A stretch of DNA of 64,000 bases from Gaertneriomyces semiglobifer (Eukaryota; Chytridiomycota; Chytridiomycetes; Spizellomycetales; Spizellomycetaceae), in NCBI GenBank assembly GCA_025558075.1, contig JAHLKF010000006.1:186001-250000 (forward strand), read 5' to 3'. A model generated the notes under the pieces. It saw only the letters and a program-made list of their open reading frames with translations. It had not been told where the DNA came from and searched no databases. Position numbers and translations under genes: made by a program. Positions 35,863-48,900 of the stretch are shown one piece after another. Within the stretch, counting starts at the first letter, position 1, and each line of letters begins with the position of its first letter.

Positions 35863-36689
35863 ATCTGTCAAAGGGCTCTACAAGTTCCAGTCGTTTGACG
35901 GACCGAGGCGAAAGATAGGCTCCGTGACAGCGACAAACACCTTAAACACTAGTTGAATATATATATGTGGATATGGGTAGTTATAACTTTGGTTGCTATT
36001 CGAAAATAAACGATTTCTGCTTTTGAGTGAATGTGATTGATTCTTCAAAACTAGTACTGTTTTTTCTGATTGATGGGAATCAGCAATAATACTCCTCTAG
36101 CTGCAACATACCGATGACCTGTGGATGCTGTTATAATTTCCAACATGCCGGCGAGAAGACCCCTTCGTCGTTGTCGTCGTCGTCGGCGGCATTCCTTTGA
36201 CGGCTTTGGGAACACGGTCCAACACGCGTAACTGAGGAGCAGTCGTCCGAGTGACGTAAGTGAGACATTTTCGGATTTGAAAGCGGCAGATCATGGGCTT
36301 TGCAGAGTCTCTTCCAAAGATTGCTTTCTTGTTATTCCCGTTGCGTTGCGGGCGGCACCACGACGCTGACGACGGGCATCTTCTTCTCTCAGACACAAGT
36401 GGCGACCACCAAACATCCGAACTGGAGGTGGGTTTGACCTGGCGTGGCGCTGTGGCGTAAAAAATAAGGTTTCGGGGCTTGTTGCGCCACAGTCGTGACG
36501 AAAACTCGACACGAAGAAAATGGGCAAGCTGCCTTCGAGTAAGGTGTAGATCACTGCTTGCCCATCATGTCAGGCTGTACCAGCTCAGTCACTGCCGTCA
36601 CTGTCGTGGTCTTTGCAGAGGTCATGTGTAAATAGTGATATGTAAGAGGGAAAGGTCTAATCTAGAAGTACGGCATTATTGGGGGGGAT
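35863..36689. other. Intergenic, trehalose phosphorylase promoter / cytochrome c 3' side
   Basis: About 830 bases. It has a CGT-type tract at 36165-36186 and AT-rich stretches. The open frames here are antisense-compatible and lack domains. Confidence 0.5.
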
Positions 36690-37143
36690 CTATGCGGTAG
36701 CCTCTTTCAAGTAGGCAATAACGTCCGCACGGTCTTGAGGCTTCTTGAATCCGGCGAACACCATCTTGGTCTACAACAATAGATGTCAGCATCTAAGAAC
36801 ACAGTCATGATAGCAACACGAGATACGTACACCGGGAACGAATTTCTTGGGGTTCTCAAGGTAGGTGAACATGGTCTCCTCAGTCCAGTCCACTTGCTTC
36901 TTCTGCATGGCAGCAGAGTAAGAGAAGCCCTCGGCGGTACCAGACTTCTTGCCAAACAGACCGTTCAAGTTGGGCCCAACCTACACAACCCAAAGATGTC
37001 AGTGCCTGGAGCTCGTAGGGCATATACATACAGTTGATCGAACGTACCTTGTGGGGAGCGCCGGACTCCACAACGTGGCATTGAGCACAACGGGTCTTGA
37101 AGAGCTTGGCTCCGTTGGTGGCATTTCCAGCAGGCATGGACAT
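36690..37143 (-). CDS. CYC1: Cytochrome c
   Basis: Three exons, 37143-37048, 36980-36831 and 36770-36690, give 108 residues. Haem attachment CAQCH, axial Met in TKMVFAG, and [21 protein letters not shown] are all present. It shuttles electrons from complex III to complex IV in the mitochondrial intermembrane space. The frame stays open upstream of the chosen ATG to another ATG at 37299, which would add ~52 residues including six consecutive Asp from a CGT tract; the family length argues for 37143. It is divergent from the FKBP12 gene. Confidence 0.97.
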
Positions 37144-37519
37144 CTTGACCAAAATGTAATCTCGGGCGTAACAGATGGAGAGCTTCTCGTCGTCGTCGTC
37201 GTCGTCGGTGTCTGAGAGACGAGATCTGGTTCCGAGTGGAGGGCGACTGTGGGGTACTTTGGCCCCCCGTCCTTTATCGATCTCGGGACTTGGTGTCATG
37301 GCAACAACCACTTACAACTACGCGTTGGGGCTAGGGTTCACACACGCGCTGCGACGGTGACGTGGAATCGAAGTCCGAAGCGACGACGACGTTCGACGGA
37401 CGTTTGGTTGCAGCCGGTGACAGCGACAGCGTGAGATGATCTCGGGTATACGACTTGCTCGACCAGTGCAAAACCTCTTAGTTCCTTCCCTTCGTCGCTT
37501 TCATTCTACTCCTTTTGCA
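37144..37519. promoter_or_regulatory. Divergent promoter region, cytochrome c / FKBP12
   Basis: 376 bases. It contains a CGT tract at 37188-37207 and a CGACGACGACG run at 37379-37389. No TATA box is evident. Confidence 0.5.
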
Positions 37520-38033
37520 ATGGTAGGCATTGCGAGATCGGGTGTAGATCGTGTCGCATTGTTTGCTTATCGTCGGGTCTGGAAAATGTAGGGTGTTACC
37601 AAAGAAGTCATCAAGGCTGGAGACGGCAAGACCTTTCCTAAGAAGGGTGACACTGTGACCATGCACTGTATGTATTGGCAATGGCCGCGTTTTGCCGCAG
37701 AACCTATTCTTACACCCTGCTAGATGTTGGTACATTCACCAAGGACGGTAAGAAATTCGACTCGTCCTTGGACCGTGGACAACCTTTCGTCACCAAGATT
37801 GGTGTCGGACAGGTTATCAAGGGTACGTCGCTTCAAAATACCAGTCTTCCGGTGTATACAACTTACACGGTGGTATAATAGGTTGGGATGAAGGTGTTCC
37901 TCAGATGTCTTTGAACGAGAAGGCAAAGCTTTTCATTTCTTACGATTACGCTTATGGTGAAAGAGGCCACCCAGCTGGTATTCCGCCAAAGGCTGACCTT
38001 ACCTTCGAGGTCGAGCTCCTCAAGATTAATTAG
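37520..38033 (+). CDS. FPR1: FKBP12 peptidyl-prolyl isomerase
   Basis: Four exons, 37520-37522 (ATG only), 37592-37667, 37724-37822 and 37882-38033, give 109 residues. It is a single FK506-binding domain: [46 protein letters not shown]. It catalyses prolyl isomerisation and is the cytosolic receptor of FK506/rapamycin. Each splice keeps the frame (phases 0, 1, 1), and the W in KGWDE is rebuilt exactly across the last junction. Confidence 0.96.
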
Positions 38034-38615
38034 GCTGTAACGTAAATCTGAACAAAGTTACTATATACCAAGTAGTTCCCGATGTCCCTTTCAATCAGAA
38101 CATCCACTTGGTAGGAGAAGTTCCCGTATTCGTTAGCTTCGCCGGACTGCTCTTCATGCGAACGCGGGGTTTTAAGGGCGGGATCGACTCAAACGTGGGC
38201 TGCTCACAACATCTACCATGAATTACGTTCCTGTCGGCATGCCGAAGCGTCGCTGTGTTAGAGCCCTGGGCCAGGTTGCGTTGCTCATTCCGATATTTCG
38301 ATATTACAGACGGCCTCATCTGTATATGTAGCGCTCATGAAGAACATTGAAGATTTCACTGAAATGGCTTTGCTGCTGGAACAGTGACGGGAATCGCAGG
38401 ACCCGCACATTATGATATCGATAAGTAAATATAACGGGAATTTTGCTGGAGTGTGCTGGAAAAGCCTCTGCACACACGCGTTACGCCAGGCTCTCTTGGC
38501 CATATAAAGGCGTGGTCCCCGGGGTTTCCGTTGAAAGGAATCGAGTCTTCATCTACTGAGCCGACTTTGTGTGGAAGCATACAATACTTTGCAATCTGTT
38601 TCTGTTGCGGCAAAG
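38034..38615. promoter_or_regulatory. Intergenic with Hsp78 promoter
   Basis: About 580 bases. A TATAAA at 38503-38508, about 110 bases before the Hsp78 ATG, is a plausible TATA box. Several nGAAn/TTC units lie at 38340-38470 and around 38526-38550, but I cannot line them up into a clear heat shock element. Confidence 0.45.
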
Positions 38616-41227
38616 ATGCCGTTGGCCCTTGTCTGCAATGTCAGACCGGCAGCTCTCGCGCTGCGATCTGCCCTTCGTTGTCAACTGCTTCCTGCAGTCG
38701 AGAGTACCCTGTCGAAAGCGGCCGTATTGAGACCGTCACGCCCAGTTGTAGCAAGGCATTATGCAAACGGCAGTGGGAACTTTGGTGGTGGCGGCTATGG
38801 GCCTGGAGGGTTTGGTTTGTATCCTTTTGTTTATTGTGTAACTACTTGCCAGCAACTAACAACTTGCAATGTAGGCGGAGGATATGGTGGCGGCATGGGT
38901 GGTCAAGGTGGCGGGTTCCCCGGCATGAGAATGAATCCTCAGCAGCAACCACCCGAAAAAGGCGCCGCACTCAAGCAATTTGGAATTGATCTGACGGAGC
39001 TCGCTAGGAAAGGAAAGCTGGATCCCGTAATAGGAAGAGATCAAGAGATACGAAGGACAATACAGGTGCTTTGCCGACGGACTAAGAATAATCCAGTTCT
39101 CATCGGAGAAGCAGGGGTGGGGAAAACGGCGATCATAGAGGGGCTCGCGCAACGTGTTGTTAATGGAGAGGTACCGGACAGCATGAAAAATAAACGTGTG
39201 ATAGCTTTGGATTTGGGCCAATTGGTGGCGGGCACAAAGTTCAGGGGTGAATTTGAGGAGCGACTGAAGCAAATATTGCATGATGTTATGGAAGAGGAGG
39301 GTAAACTGATCCTTTTTATCGATGAATTACACACCTTATTTGGACTCGGCAAATCAGATGGTGGGATGGACGCTAGCAACATGCTAAAGCCCGCCTTAGC
39401 GCGCGGTCTCCTCCGATGCTGCGGTGCAACCACTACAGATGAATACCGCAAGTACATCGAAAAGGATCCGGCCTTGGCGCGCCGATTCCAATCAATTCTT
39501 GTCGAGGAGCCCAGCGTAGAAGAGACAGTCTCCATTTTGCGTGGATTGAGAGAGAGATACGAAGTGCATCACGGGGTCCGCATCGCCGACAGTGCCCTAG
39601 TCGCGGCTGCTCAGTACTCCAACCGATACCTTACAGAGCGCTTCCTCCCCGACAAGGCCATTGACTTAGTTGATGAAGCTTCCGCAGCGTTACGCTTATC
39701 GCAGGAGAGCAAGCCGGAGCCTATTGAAAAGTTGGATCGGCAGATCATGACCATTGAGATTGAACTGGAGTCTCTACGCAAAGAAACAGACGCCCAATCC
39801 AAAGAGCGCCGGGAAAAGCTCGAAAGTGAATTACAGGAGAAGCGCAAAGACTTGCAACAGCTGACGGATGTGTGGCAACAAGAGAAGGAGGTTATCGACA
39901 AAGTCAAGGCCATCAAGCAAAAGCTCGACCGCGCCCGTACAGAGTTTGAGGAGGCAAAGCGTGTCGGCAATTTGGCACGCGCCAGTGAACTCCTATATGA
40001 TATTATCCCTAACTTGGAGAAAGAGCTCCCGGAAGATACCAAGTAAGTATCGAGTGAGTGCGTTCTACGTGTACCATGTTCATTGATTCTTGTCGCACAC
40101 AGGGTCGCAGACGCTGAAGGTCCTGAGCGGCTAGTGCATGAGCGAGTCACCGTCGACGATGTCGCTAAAGTGGTATCCCGGTCTACGGGCATTCCTGTGC
40201 AGAGCCTCATTCGCGGCGAACGAGAAAAGCTTCTTCATATGGAAGAAGCGCTTCGCAAGCGCGTGGTGGGACAGGACGAAGCCATTGCGGCTATTACCGA
40301 AGCAGTACGGCTGAGCCGTGCGGGGCTGCAGTCTCAGCAGCGACCGACGGCGTCATTCATGTTCTTGGGCCCAACTGGAGTGGGAAAAACCGAACTCTGT
40401 AAGGCTCTTGCTGAATTCTTGTTCAACACGGAGCACGCAATCATTAGGATCGACATGAGTGAGTACATGGAGAAGCACACCGTTTCTCGGCTGCTTGGAG
40501 CTCCCCCGGGATATGTTGGCTACGAGGAAGGAGGCGAACTCACAGAAATGGTTCGAAGGAAACCGTATTCCGTCATCCTCTTGGACGAAATTGAAAAAGC
40601 ACATAGAGATGTTACCAACGTTTTACTCCAAGTTCTTGACGACGGTCAATTGACGGATTCCCAAGGGCACAGGGTTGATTTCCGAAACACGATCATTATA
40701 ATGACTTCTAACTTGGGAGCTGATGTCCTTTTGACGCAACCTGAGGGGCCTATCAACGATTTTGTCAAACTTGAAGTTTTGCAAGCTGTTCGTCGGCATT
40801 TTTCGCCGGAATTTGTCAACCGTATTGACGAACAAATCGTCTTTAACCGGCTGTCGCGGGACACTATCAGAGACATCGTTGACGTTCGTTTGAAGGAAAT
40901 GCAAAAGAGAATCGATGATCACAAATTGAAACTGGCCGTGAGTGACGATGCTAAGCAGTGGTTGGCCGAGGCAGGATATGATCCTGTATACGGGGCCAGA
41001 CCCTTGAATCGTTTGCTGCAAAAGCGATTGCTGAATTCCCTGGCACAACACTTGATAGGTACGTGATATCCATGGCTTAACCGAGTCGTACACCCACTGA
41101 CATAATCTCCACGACAGATGGATCTATCAAAGACGGTGAGGAGGTAAAAGTAGAGACGGCGAAGAATGCAAAAACGGGCGAGATGGATCTCGTCGTCCAG
41201 CGTAACCACGAGCCGTCGCTACATTGA
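38616..41227 (+). CDS. HSP78: Mitochondrial Hsp78/ClpB disaggregase
   Basis: Four exons, 38616-38814, 38875-40042, 40103-41058 and 41118-41227, give 810 residues. After an Arg/Ala presequence and a Gly-rich stretch come NBD1 (GEAGVGKT, Walker [10 protein letters not shown]), a coiled-coil middle domain (residues ~380-500) and NBD2 ([18 protein letters not shown], with the RPLNR sensor). The ClpB N-domain is missing, as in Hsp78. It threads aggregated proteins in the matrix with mitochondrial Hsp70. Start 38616 is the first ATG; an upstream GTG frame is not used. Intron 1 is 60 nt and has no in-frame stop. Confidence 0.95.
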
Positions 41228-41332
41228 GGATCATTTCCGGTTGCTATAGCCACCTTGTGTATATGTATATAAATTGAATATCCTAGTTTTTTGGCTTGTC
41301 ACCTTCAATTTCCAAAAATGCAACTTCACGAC

Positions 41333-42571
41333 TCATATCAACGAAATGGTGGTCCTTGCCACTCCACCTCGAAAGTTCGCCATGGGCTGTGTTGTCTTTT
41401 GCAAGCGCCTGAAGGCTTCATGAATATGAATCGGTTCCAACGGGGCTCGTTCGTTCGTAGGTCGGGCAAACAGACCAAAATTTACTTTCTCTTGATCGTC
41501 CCGCTTTTGCTCGTCTTGTTTCGTGCTATCCCACTTTCTTTTCACGTCAAGGGCAGCCTCAGTGAGCTTTTGAACCATTTCGTACGCAAGAAAACCCAAG
41601 ATGTCTAATACTTGATCGTTTGGTTTGCTGTCATAATAGCTGAAATACACAGAAGGCAAGCGATGAGCCGAGAACTGTCAAGTGCAAGCATTGAAATGTC
41701 AATACTCTTACGTTCCCATATTGCACCACTCCCTAAATCGCTTGACCTTCTTATATGTGAAGGAAGCTGATCGACATTCAGAATAGTACATGTACTCTTC
41801 CTTCGACATGGTTCTCGTTATCTCATCCGCTACGCGTAGCCTTGCCAGCTGCGACTCATATGCTTGCTGTTCTTCCTCGCCCAAATCGTCATGGTCATCG
41901 TCTTCAAGAACGCTCCCGTAATATGTCAAGAGATCCCAAGAAAATCTTACTTTCTTTCGTACCACCGATGCTAGCGCGACCTAGCCGTTAGCTATTAACT
42001 TGACGATATCAGGAACAGTCGAGGATACATACGCCCCGCTTCATCCAGCACTTCCTCCTCATATTGCTCTAACGGCGCATTGGAACCACCTTGCTTACTG
42101 GCCTTCTGTGCTTCACGATACATGAGGAACGTGCGTAGGGTATTGACCTTGTGGCGGTCATGTCGAATCAGGAATATCAGGTCTTCCGTGCTGAGAAAGC
42201 GGGTATTGCGTCGACTTGCTTGTTGAACCGCTCGCACCAGCTGCAGAGAATTTCTTAGCTATAGACTCCATCGAATGTAGAAGCACGAGCAATGCTAACA
42301 ATCTCAATCACTTGCGACCGAACGATCTCCTCAACAAGTACCGTTGTTTCTTCCTTAGGCTCGGTAACTTCACCAAATACGTACATCATCTGAGCACCAG
42401 ACGTTGAGAAGGCCTGCCTTATACTAGCCAACGTTCTGAGTTGTGGTCACGAAGGGGGGCGCACCTGCTGTATTTCGTTCTGATACATTGGCTGTCGCTG
42501 GAATGGGTTTGCTTTAACAAAAGCACAGAGCATACCACAAAAGCAACGAGAAATACCTCCTTGCTTGCCAT
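41333..42571 (-). CDS. SPT3: SAGA complex subunit Spt3
   Basis: Six exons, 42571-42557, 42497-42465, 42413-42300, 42240-42033, 41970-41712 and 41639-41333, give 311 residues. It has two histone folds: [30 protein letters not shown] with [26 protein letters not shown], and later [22 protein letters not shown]. The conserved end is RTTISLI. Spt3 delivers TBP to promoters within SAGA. Exons 1 and 2 are only 15 and 33 nt, yet the spliced N-terminus and all phases fit the family. The gene is convergent with Hsp78 and divergent from the giant gene. Confidence 0.93.
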
Positions 42572-42974
42572 TTTGACGTTTTCCGTAAGCTAGCTATAAT
42601 TTCCTTCTGCCGCACTTGTAGTTTGTTATGTGACTGGTAAAAGTAAACCCGTGGTGTGAATAGACTTCTAGCACGAATTTCAGTTCCCCGTTTGCAGCTC
42701 ACCGCAGGTAAAGGGACACACCTCCTCCTAGGGCCTTGCCCTGAGTTTTTCTCTGCGCGAGAATAGTTGCGCATGACGATGATGAATTTGGCAGGCAGTA
42801 TCTAACTGGAGTGGATGCTTTGGTACATAGGTTGGTTTCTGCCGAAGCATCTTTAAGACGACGTGCGCCAAGGCTCGCAAACTGATCAACTCACTTCCAA
42901 CGTATATAGCCTTTATGGACTGGTAGTTTTTCTCAAGTTCCAGTAGAGACGATCAAAGGTTTCTCTCTCGCCTG
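42572..42974. promoter_or_regulatory. Divergent promoter region, SPT3 / giant ASH-repeat gene
   Basis: About 400 bases between two starts. I see nothing more specific than the promoter function implied by the layout. Confidence 0.45.
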
Positions 42975-45900
42975 ATGGCCGCTGTGGAGAGCGTCAGCCG
43001 GCCGACCTCGGCCGGGCCCCTACTGGAGCTCGTCAACCTACCCAACAAGCTCGTTCTTGACGGCGTATATTTTAATGGCTTGCATGCTCTCCGCAGATTT
43101 GAACTCCGTAACATCTCGCAGCACAACCTCATCGTCAAGCTGCGGTCAAATTTGGGTTCTCAAATCGCCTTTCAGCTTACCAACGAGAACTTGCCTGACC
43201 CGACAGTGACCAAGAGCTTTAACCGGCGGAACGCTTCGACTCTTTCTTTGGCATCATTAGAATCGTCTCTCTTCTCCGAAAATGAATCGGATTCTGAAGA
43301 TTTAGCCGGCGATCGATTGATAAGTGCTGGAGACGAGCCTCCGATACCCAACCCAATGGAGCGCATCACTACCAATACCGTTGCCGCAGCTGCGCTGGGC
43401 GTTTTTGGAACTGATAGTGTTGTGCATGGACATCAATTCAATCAGCTCTTCAACTACGTGAATCACATTAATGAGCTGGAAGTCGCACCCGGCCAGTCTC
43501 AGAAGGTTATCCTGGCTTTTCTGCCAGAGAGCCCTGGGAAGAGTCGCAGGCCGGGTGAAAAGAATGAAGAACGTATAAGCAGAACTGATGCCATTGCTTC
43601 TGATGATGAGACATATGATATGTTCGAAGTCAATGGGTTGCTGTTCTTCTTCGCATATATTAAAAGCGACGTTACAAGCGCGGTGACCCCTTCGACTGAG
43701 TTTCCCAATATGCCTCCTTCCTACGAAGGGAAGTCCGTTGATGGCAACACTCAATCTACGATTGGTGACGTGGACAGTAACCAGCTGGACGAAGACGCGC
43801 CTAGCAGTAACCCCCAGTCTCCGCCAGATTATCAGATCACGGTAAAATTGCGCTCAAAGGTCTGCCGATCAGTGCTATGGACCGATATCGGCGATACGGG
43901 TATCACGTTCGATGACTGTGTGGTTGGCGGCACCTACTTTAAAGACTTCACAGTATGGAACCGATCTGAAATTGATCTATACTGGTCGCTCAGCATGCTG
44001 CACCTGTCCAATCGACCCGAAAATAATTGGCTGAGAATAACGGATCATGACACGGGAGAACCGATCAGCGGAAAATGCATACCCGCATATTCTCCGCGGC
44101 GCATTCGGGTTAGTTTCCGACCTCGTGAAATAGGCGAGTTTACGTATGATGTGCAGCTTGAGAACGCTAATGACTCGAGTAATACGATTGAGACTACCAT
44201 CAACGCGGTAGTTCGTTCCGCTTTTCGCGAGGAGTCCCTTGTGATAAGCAGCGGCAATGTGCTAGACTTTGGCGATTGTTCTACCGGGACATGGACCAAG
44301 CAGCGTCTCCTTTTGCGCAACGTTTCCGAGGCTTCCTTGGAAATTTCTTTTTCAGCAGATATCCCTGGTGTCGTTTTCCAGCTCAAGAGTGACGAAGTTG
44401 TTCACGCTACCGAGTTCCTTCTAACAGAAGGCGACACTGACGAAAGCGGGCTGCTAATGGACAAACTGCGAGATCTCTCGTTGAACACGTCAAGAACTGT
44501 TAGCGACGCTTCACGGGCTCCAAGTAATGCTAGCTCACCACCTTTATCTCCTCCACCGGACGGTCTACGGGCATCCGCTCATCTCCCGTCATCGGGTTCA
44601 ACGGATTTGGCGGAGCTAATTGCGGCCTCTGGTAACTCATATATGGACGATGAGGATGATTCAGATGGTGAATATGTCGACCGCACCATCGGCGAGGGTG
44701 TCGGCAACAATGGCGATGAGTTTCGACGAATTGAGGAGATGTTGATTCGTCCAGGAACGGAACGGACCGTGGAAGTGTGTTACAGACCCGATAAAGATCC
44801 AATAACGGCAGATTATCGTGGTAGCCGTTTGGCACGGCGTAGTTTTCGGATCACCTTGGCGTATTCCCGTCACGGAGATCCTGCCAAGGAGAAGAAAGCG
44901 ATACAGTGCAAAGCTCGCACTTGCACGTCCTTTATCGAGGTCACCCCCAAAGTCGTCAACTTTGGTGATACAGATGTCGGAACACTTAAATCGGCGCCTG
45001 TGAAGATTATCAACCACTCGGACTTAAGTGCACGGGTGGAGCTGCGCTTCGTATCCAAGGTGTTGAACACCTTTCGTGATGAGATCGTTATCCCACCGAA
45101 ACAATCAATTGAGGCAAAGATTGACATATATCCCAGAAAAGTAAATCCAGAATATCGCAAGCAGATCGCGGTTGTGAATTTACTAAACAGGGATAACGAT
45201 CAAATGGTCGAGGTTCAATCATGCAACATTGACAAGAACCGTGTGACATTCCACTCGCTCTTTTATCGTATTTTGACGGCCACATCAACTAACTTCATTG
45301 ATTTCGGGTCCGTCACTCTCAATGCTCCTGTGGTTCGCACGTTCACGATCGCAAATACGTCGAAAAAGCGCCTGATTTTGGAGCTAAAGTCCTCCGCTCC
45401 GGGCGAAATTCAAACGTACACCATTGGCGAACCTCGGCCACCGAATAATGAATGCACTCCAGCAAATCCCGCAGAACGTCGCGAGAAGCTGCTGGAAACT
45501 ATTGATCGAAAGAAGTGGTGGCCGCTGAAACCAGATGGATCCACTGGTTCTCTGTTATCAGTCCCTACAGCAAGCATGGCGGCATTGGCTACTTTAACTA
45601 AAGGCCGCGCCGTTGCGACCTCTACTGAAAATGCTAATAGAGCGGATTATTTGGATTTAGCATCGTCTCTTGGAACTGATGGGCGCCGCTCACCGCGTAG
45701 GAGGCAACAGACGGTGACTTACCCTTTTCACACACTAAAGCAGCTACGCTTGCAGTATCGTGAAAGGCGGTCGAGTGCTGAGGATGAACTGAAGCCCTCG
45801 CTTGAAGCAACCGTTGCCACCGCCGCGGGTCGGTCTGTCGAAACTCCATCGAAGAGGTTTGACGAGAATGTTGTGCGTGACCTCGGTTTGCCCAAGGATC

Positions 45901-48900
45901 TACTGCCGATGGGCCACACGAACATGGCAGTTAGCAGATCTCAGTCGCTACTGAACCATGTTCTCGAGGCCACTGAAGCGTCTGTAGACAAGCTCGTGAG
46001 ACTGCTGGAAAGCGCCTCAGGCAGGGCTCCACCACCATTGCCTAAGGTTTCTACTGAGGAGAAGTATGTTCGCGCTGTGCAACATCTGTATCGCGGACTT
46101 GCGAATGCCACCAAAGATGGCCGTTTGACACCAGCATCACAGGTGGAAATTGCAGCAGGAAGCGATGTGCAGATTGTGGTTATATTCAAACCCGCCGCCG
46201 ATAATAAACCTTTCATTCAGGGGGAACCAAAAAAGCAGGATGCGCGCCTTTCCTTGAAGCTTGTTGAATTTGACCGTGATATTAAGCAACCCCAGTTCGA
46301 GTCCTTACTGCAGAGTGATTTGGATCACATTCCAGTGAGGGAGTTGTTATTGCGATCTTATTTGTGCCGTTCCATCATGGATTTAAACCAACGGAACATC
46401 AATTTTGGGTCAATGAATAAGAGCGAACCTCGCACTAAAACCATTGTCATTCGTAATAACTCGGAAGCGCCCTTGCTCTACGCCATTCGAAAATCGGGAT
46501 CTATTGCATCTGGAGATCTTATCATAGGAGAGGGTCGCATGGGCGTCGTGCGAGCCTATGGAAAGCGAGAAGTGGAATTCGTTTTTGATCCTTCACTTGC
46601 TGGCCCTTTTCATGAGAGACTGACAATCGAGAATGTTAACGATCATGACAACGATCAATTGCTCTCCGTGAAGGCCAATATCAGAAAGCCTGCTTCATTC
46701 TTCTTAGAGAGCCTAAGCATCGATTTTGGTGTCTGCATGGTAAATGAGATTTGCCCAATGACGCAGCAGATTGTCATTTCGAACACGAGTTTCAGTAAGA
46801 CTCGATCTTTTGAAATTCGCTTCGACCCAGGCGAGTTACGGTTCAATCGTTGTGTTGGTACGTTGGCTTTCGAGTTGGTTGAAAACGAGAATGATTTTGT
46901 CGATGGGGAAGATGGGAGTGGAAATCGGCGTCGGCGGCCGATGATGATGCTGTCAAAGGAGATGGAGGAAGAAATCGAACACATGGAGCAGAAGTTGAAA
47001 ATTGCTAAGCGTAAAGGTCGTAAGGACAAGGTTAAGAAACTCGTGGAAAAGTTGGAGAAACTGCGTGCTGGAATCGTTGATGACGAATATGTCGATAAGC
47101 CTGAAGACAACAAAGAGAAACCTTCTGCCGAAGCTGAAACAGATGGTAAGCTTTCAAGTGCCCAACCGGAAGTATCCCTGACAGAGCATCTTGATTCCGC
47201 TCCTCGTCGCGCATCGGTTGCAAGCGCCAATGCTGGCCAGTCGACCATTCAAAGTGACTCGTCAACCTCGGCGCTGATCAAACGAACAGATCATTCGTTA
47301 GTATTTTCACTTCCCCCGCGCGCTATCCGGACAGTGGCAACATATTTTCGTCCGGTGGCCATTGCTTCTGTGGATGACTTTACGTTCAAAAGGAACGGCA
47401 TTCTCACTGACTCTATATTACCAACTGCTTCAACTACCGGTAGCGCCTCATCTCTTACGTCGGGTACAACGGATCAAATTAGCGACGTTAACTCTGCGTT
47501 ATTTTCCCCCGCCTCTACCCCGTTAAGCAATGATTATTATTCCCAGCGGGGGTCTACTGATGACAATGCCTCAGGCACGGCGTCAGCGCCTGACCTCTGC
47601 ACAGGTGTCATATACGTACATGAGTATAAGAATACGGATATCACCAAGGAGGTGGCTTTCAAAGCGTCTGTATGTTACAATCACGTAAGTTACTTGTCGT
47701 CGTTAGCTGAGGCCCAAGGTGCCGCCGTTACAGCAGGCATTATGAAGCACGACGAAGATACAGAGCGAGAAAGTCAGCAAAGTACCCGTACAACGTCTCC
47801 CATGCCAGCCTTAAAAGTTGCCCGTACAGCCGAGAAACCGCCAGCGGTTGTTCCACTTGTGGTTGCCTCGGAAGTGGGGGAGACGCCCAGGAGCCAAGCG
47901 ATCGTTCCTGAGACGCCGGCGGCTTTAGTAGTAGAGGTTCCACGCATCGACCTTGGAAATCTTCGAACGTCAGAACGCAAAGATTGCTATTTTACCTTAA
48001 CGAATCGGAGCGCCGGGGCGGTCCCATTTAAACTGACGCCACCCGCTGAGATCAACGTGTTTCACTTTCACAGTTGTGAAGGTGTGCTTTCTCAAAAAGA
48101 AACGCGGCGCATAGATCTGTTTATTATTCCTACGGAGCTAGGACCACAATCGCAATCTTTCACTGTGCGTGACGAAATTAGTGGACAGACAACTTTGGTC
48201 ACCTTTTGCTACTACGGTATCGCGTCGACATATCTTCGTTTTCCGACCTTGCCAGATCCGCTGTCCACTAGCGCTGAGCTTGATTTCGGATATTGTTACG
48301 TCGACGCCAGCAGAAAGTATGCAACGCTGGTTCCTTACGTTGTGGAGAATACCTCGCAGGAGCTGCTCTATGTGAGCGCACAATCCAATCTTACGCACCA
48401 GTGTTTCATATTTACCGATCCCGGGGCCGAAACCCCCGTTTCGGACGTTGAACTGGGTATTGGTGGTCGCTTGACCATGTACATCGCGCTTCAGCCGTAT
48501 TTTGGAGGTTCCTCCAGTCGCAAAGCATCGAATGAGTCACGAAAAGTCGAATCGGTAAACACGGCCGGTGGTTCACCCGCGAACACAGTTGCATCTGGCA
48601 ATAACGATTACAGAACTCTTGTTGGCGGTATTAAGTTTATCGCCCAGAAGAAAGTTCCCGCTTCCTCGACTGCACCGACCGCGGAAGAGTCGACATCCGG
48701 GACTGAAGTTCTGCGGGTGTTGACAACGTATACTCTGAAATTTACGGCGATCATTGGGATGTCGATGATGCAGGTGTCGGAAACGTTTATCGATCTGGGT
48801 TCCACTCGCACTATAGCGGGAGTGTACTCCGGCTATTTCTATGTCCACAACTTATCGAGGCGCCTACCTTTAGAGTTTCGCATTACATGCCCAGACATCT

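Noticed and set aside
38340..38550. Heat shock element upstream of Hsp78
   Set aside because: GAA/TTC units are present but not in the regular 5-base spacing of an HSE.
38815..38874. Reading this 60-nt segment of Hsp78 as exon
   Set aside because: It has a CTAAC branch point and TAG acceptor, and its Cys-rich translation interrupts a Gly-rich segment; the intron model is preferred, with retention kept as a finding.
39611..40210. 199-codon minus-strand frame in Hsp78
   Set aside because: Ser/Arg-rich antisense shadow of the middle domain.
46655..47248. 197-codon minus-strand frame in the giant gene
   Set aside because: Antisense to the coiled-coil segment; low-complexity Ser/Phe composition.
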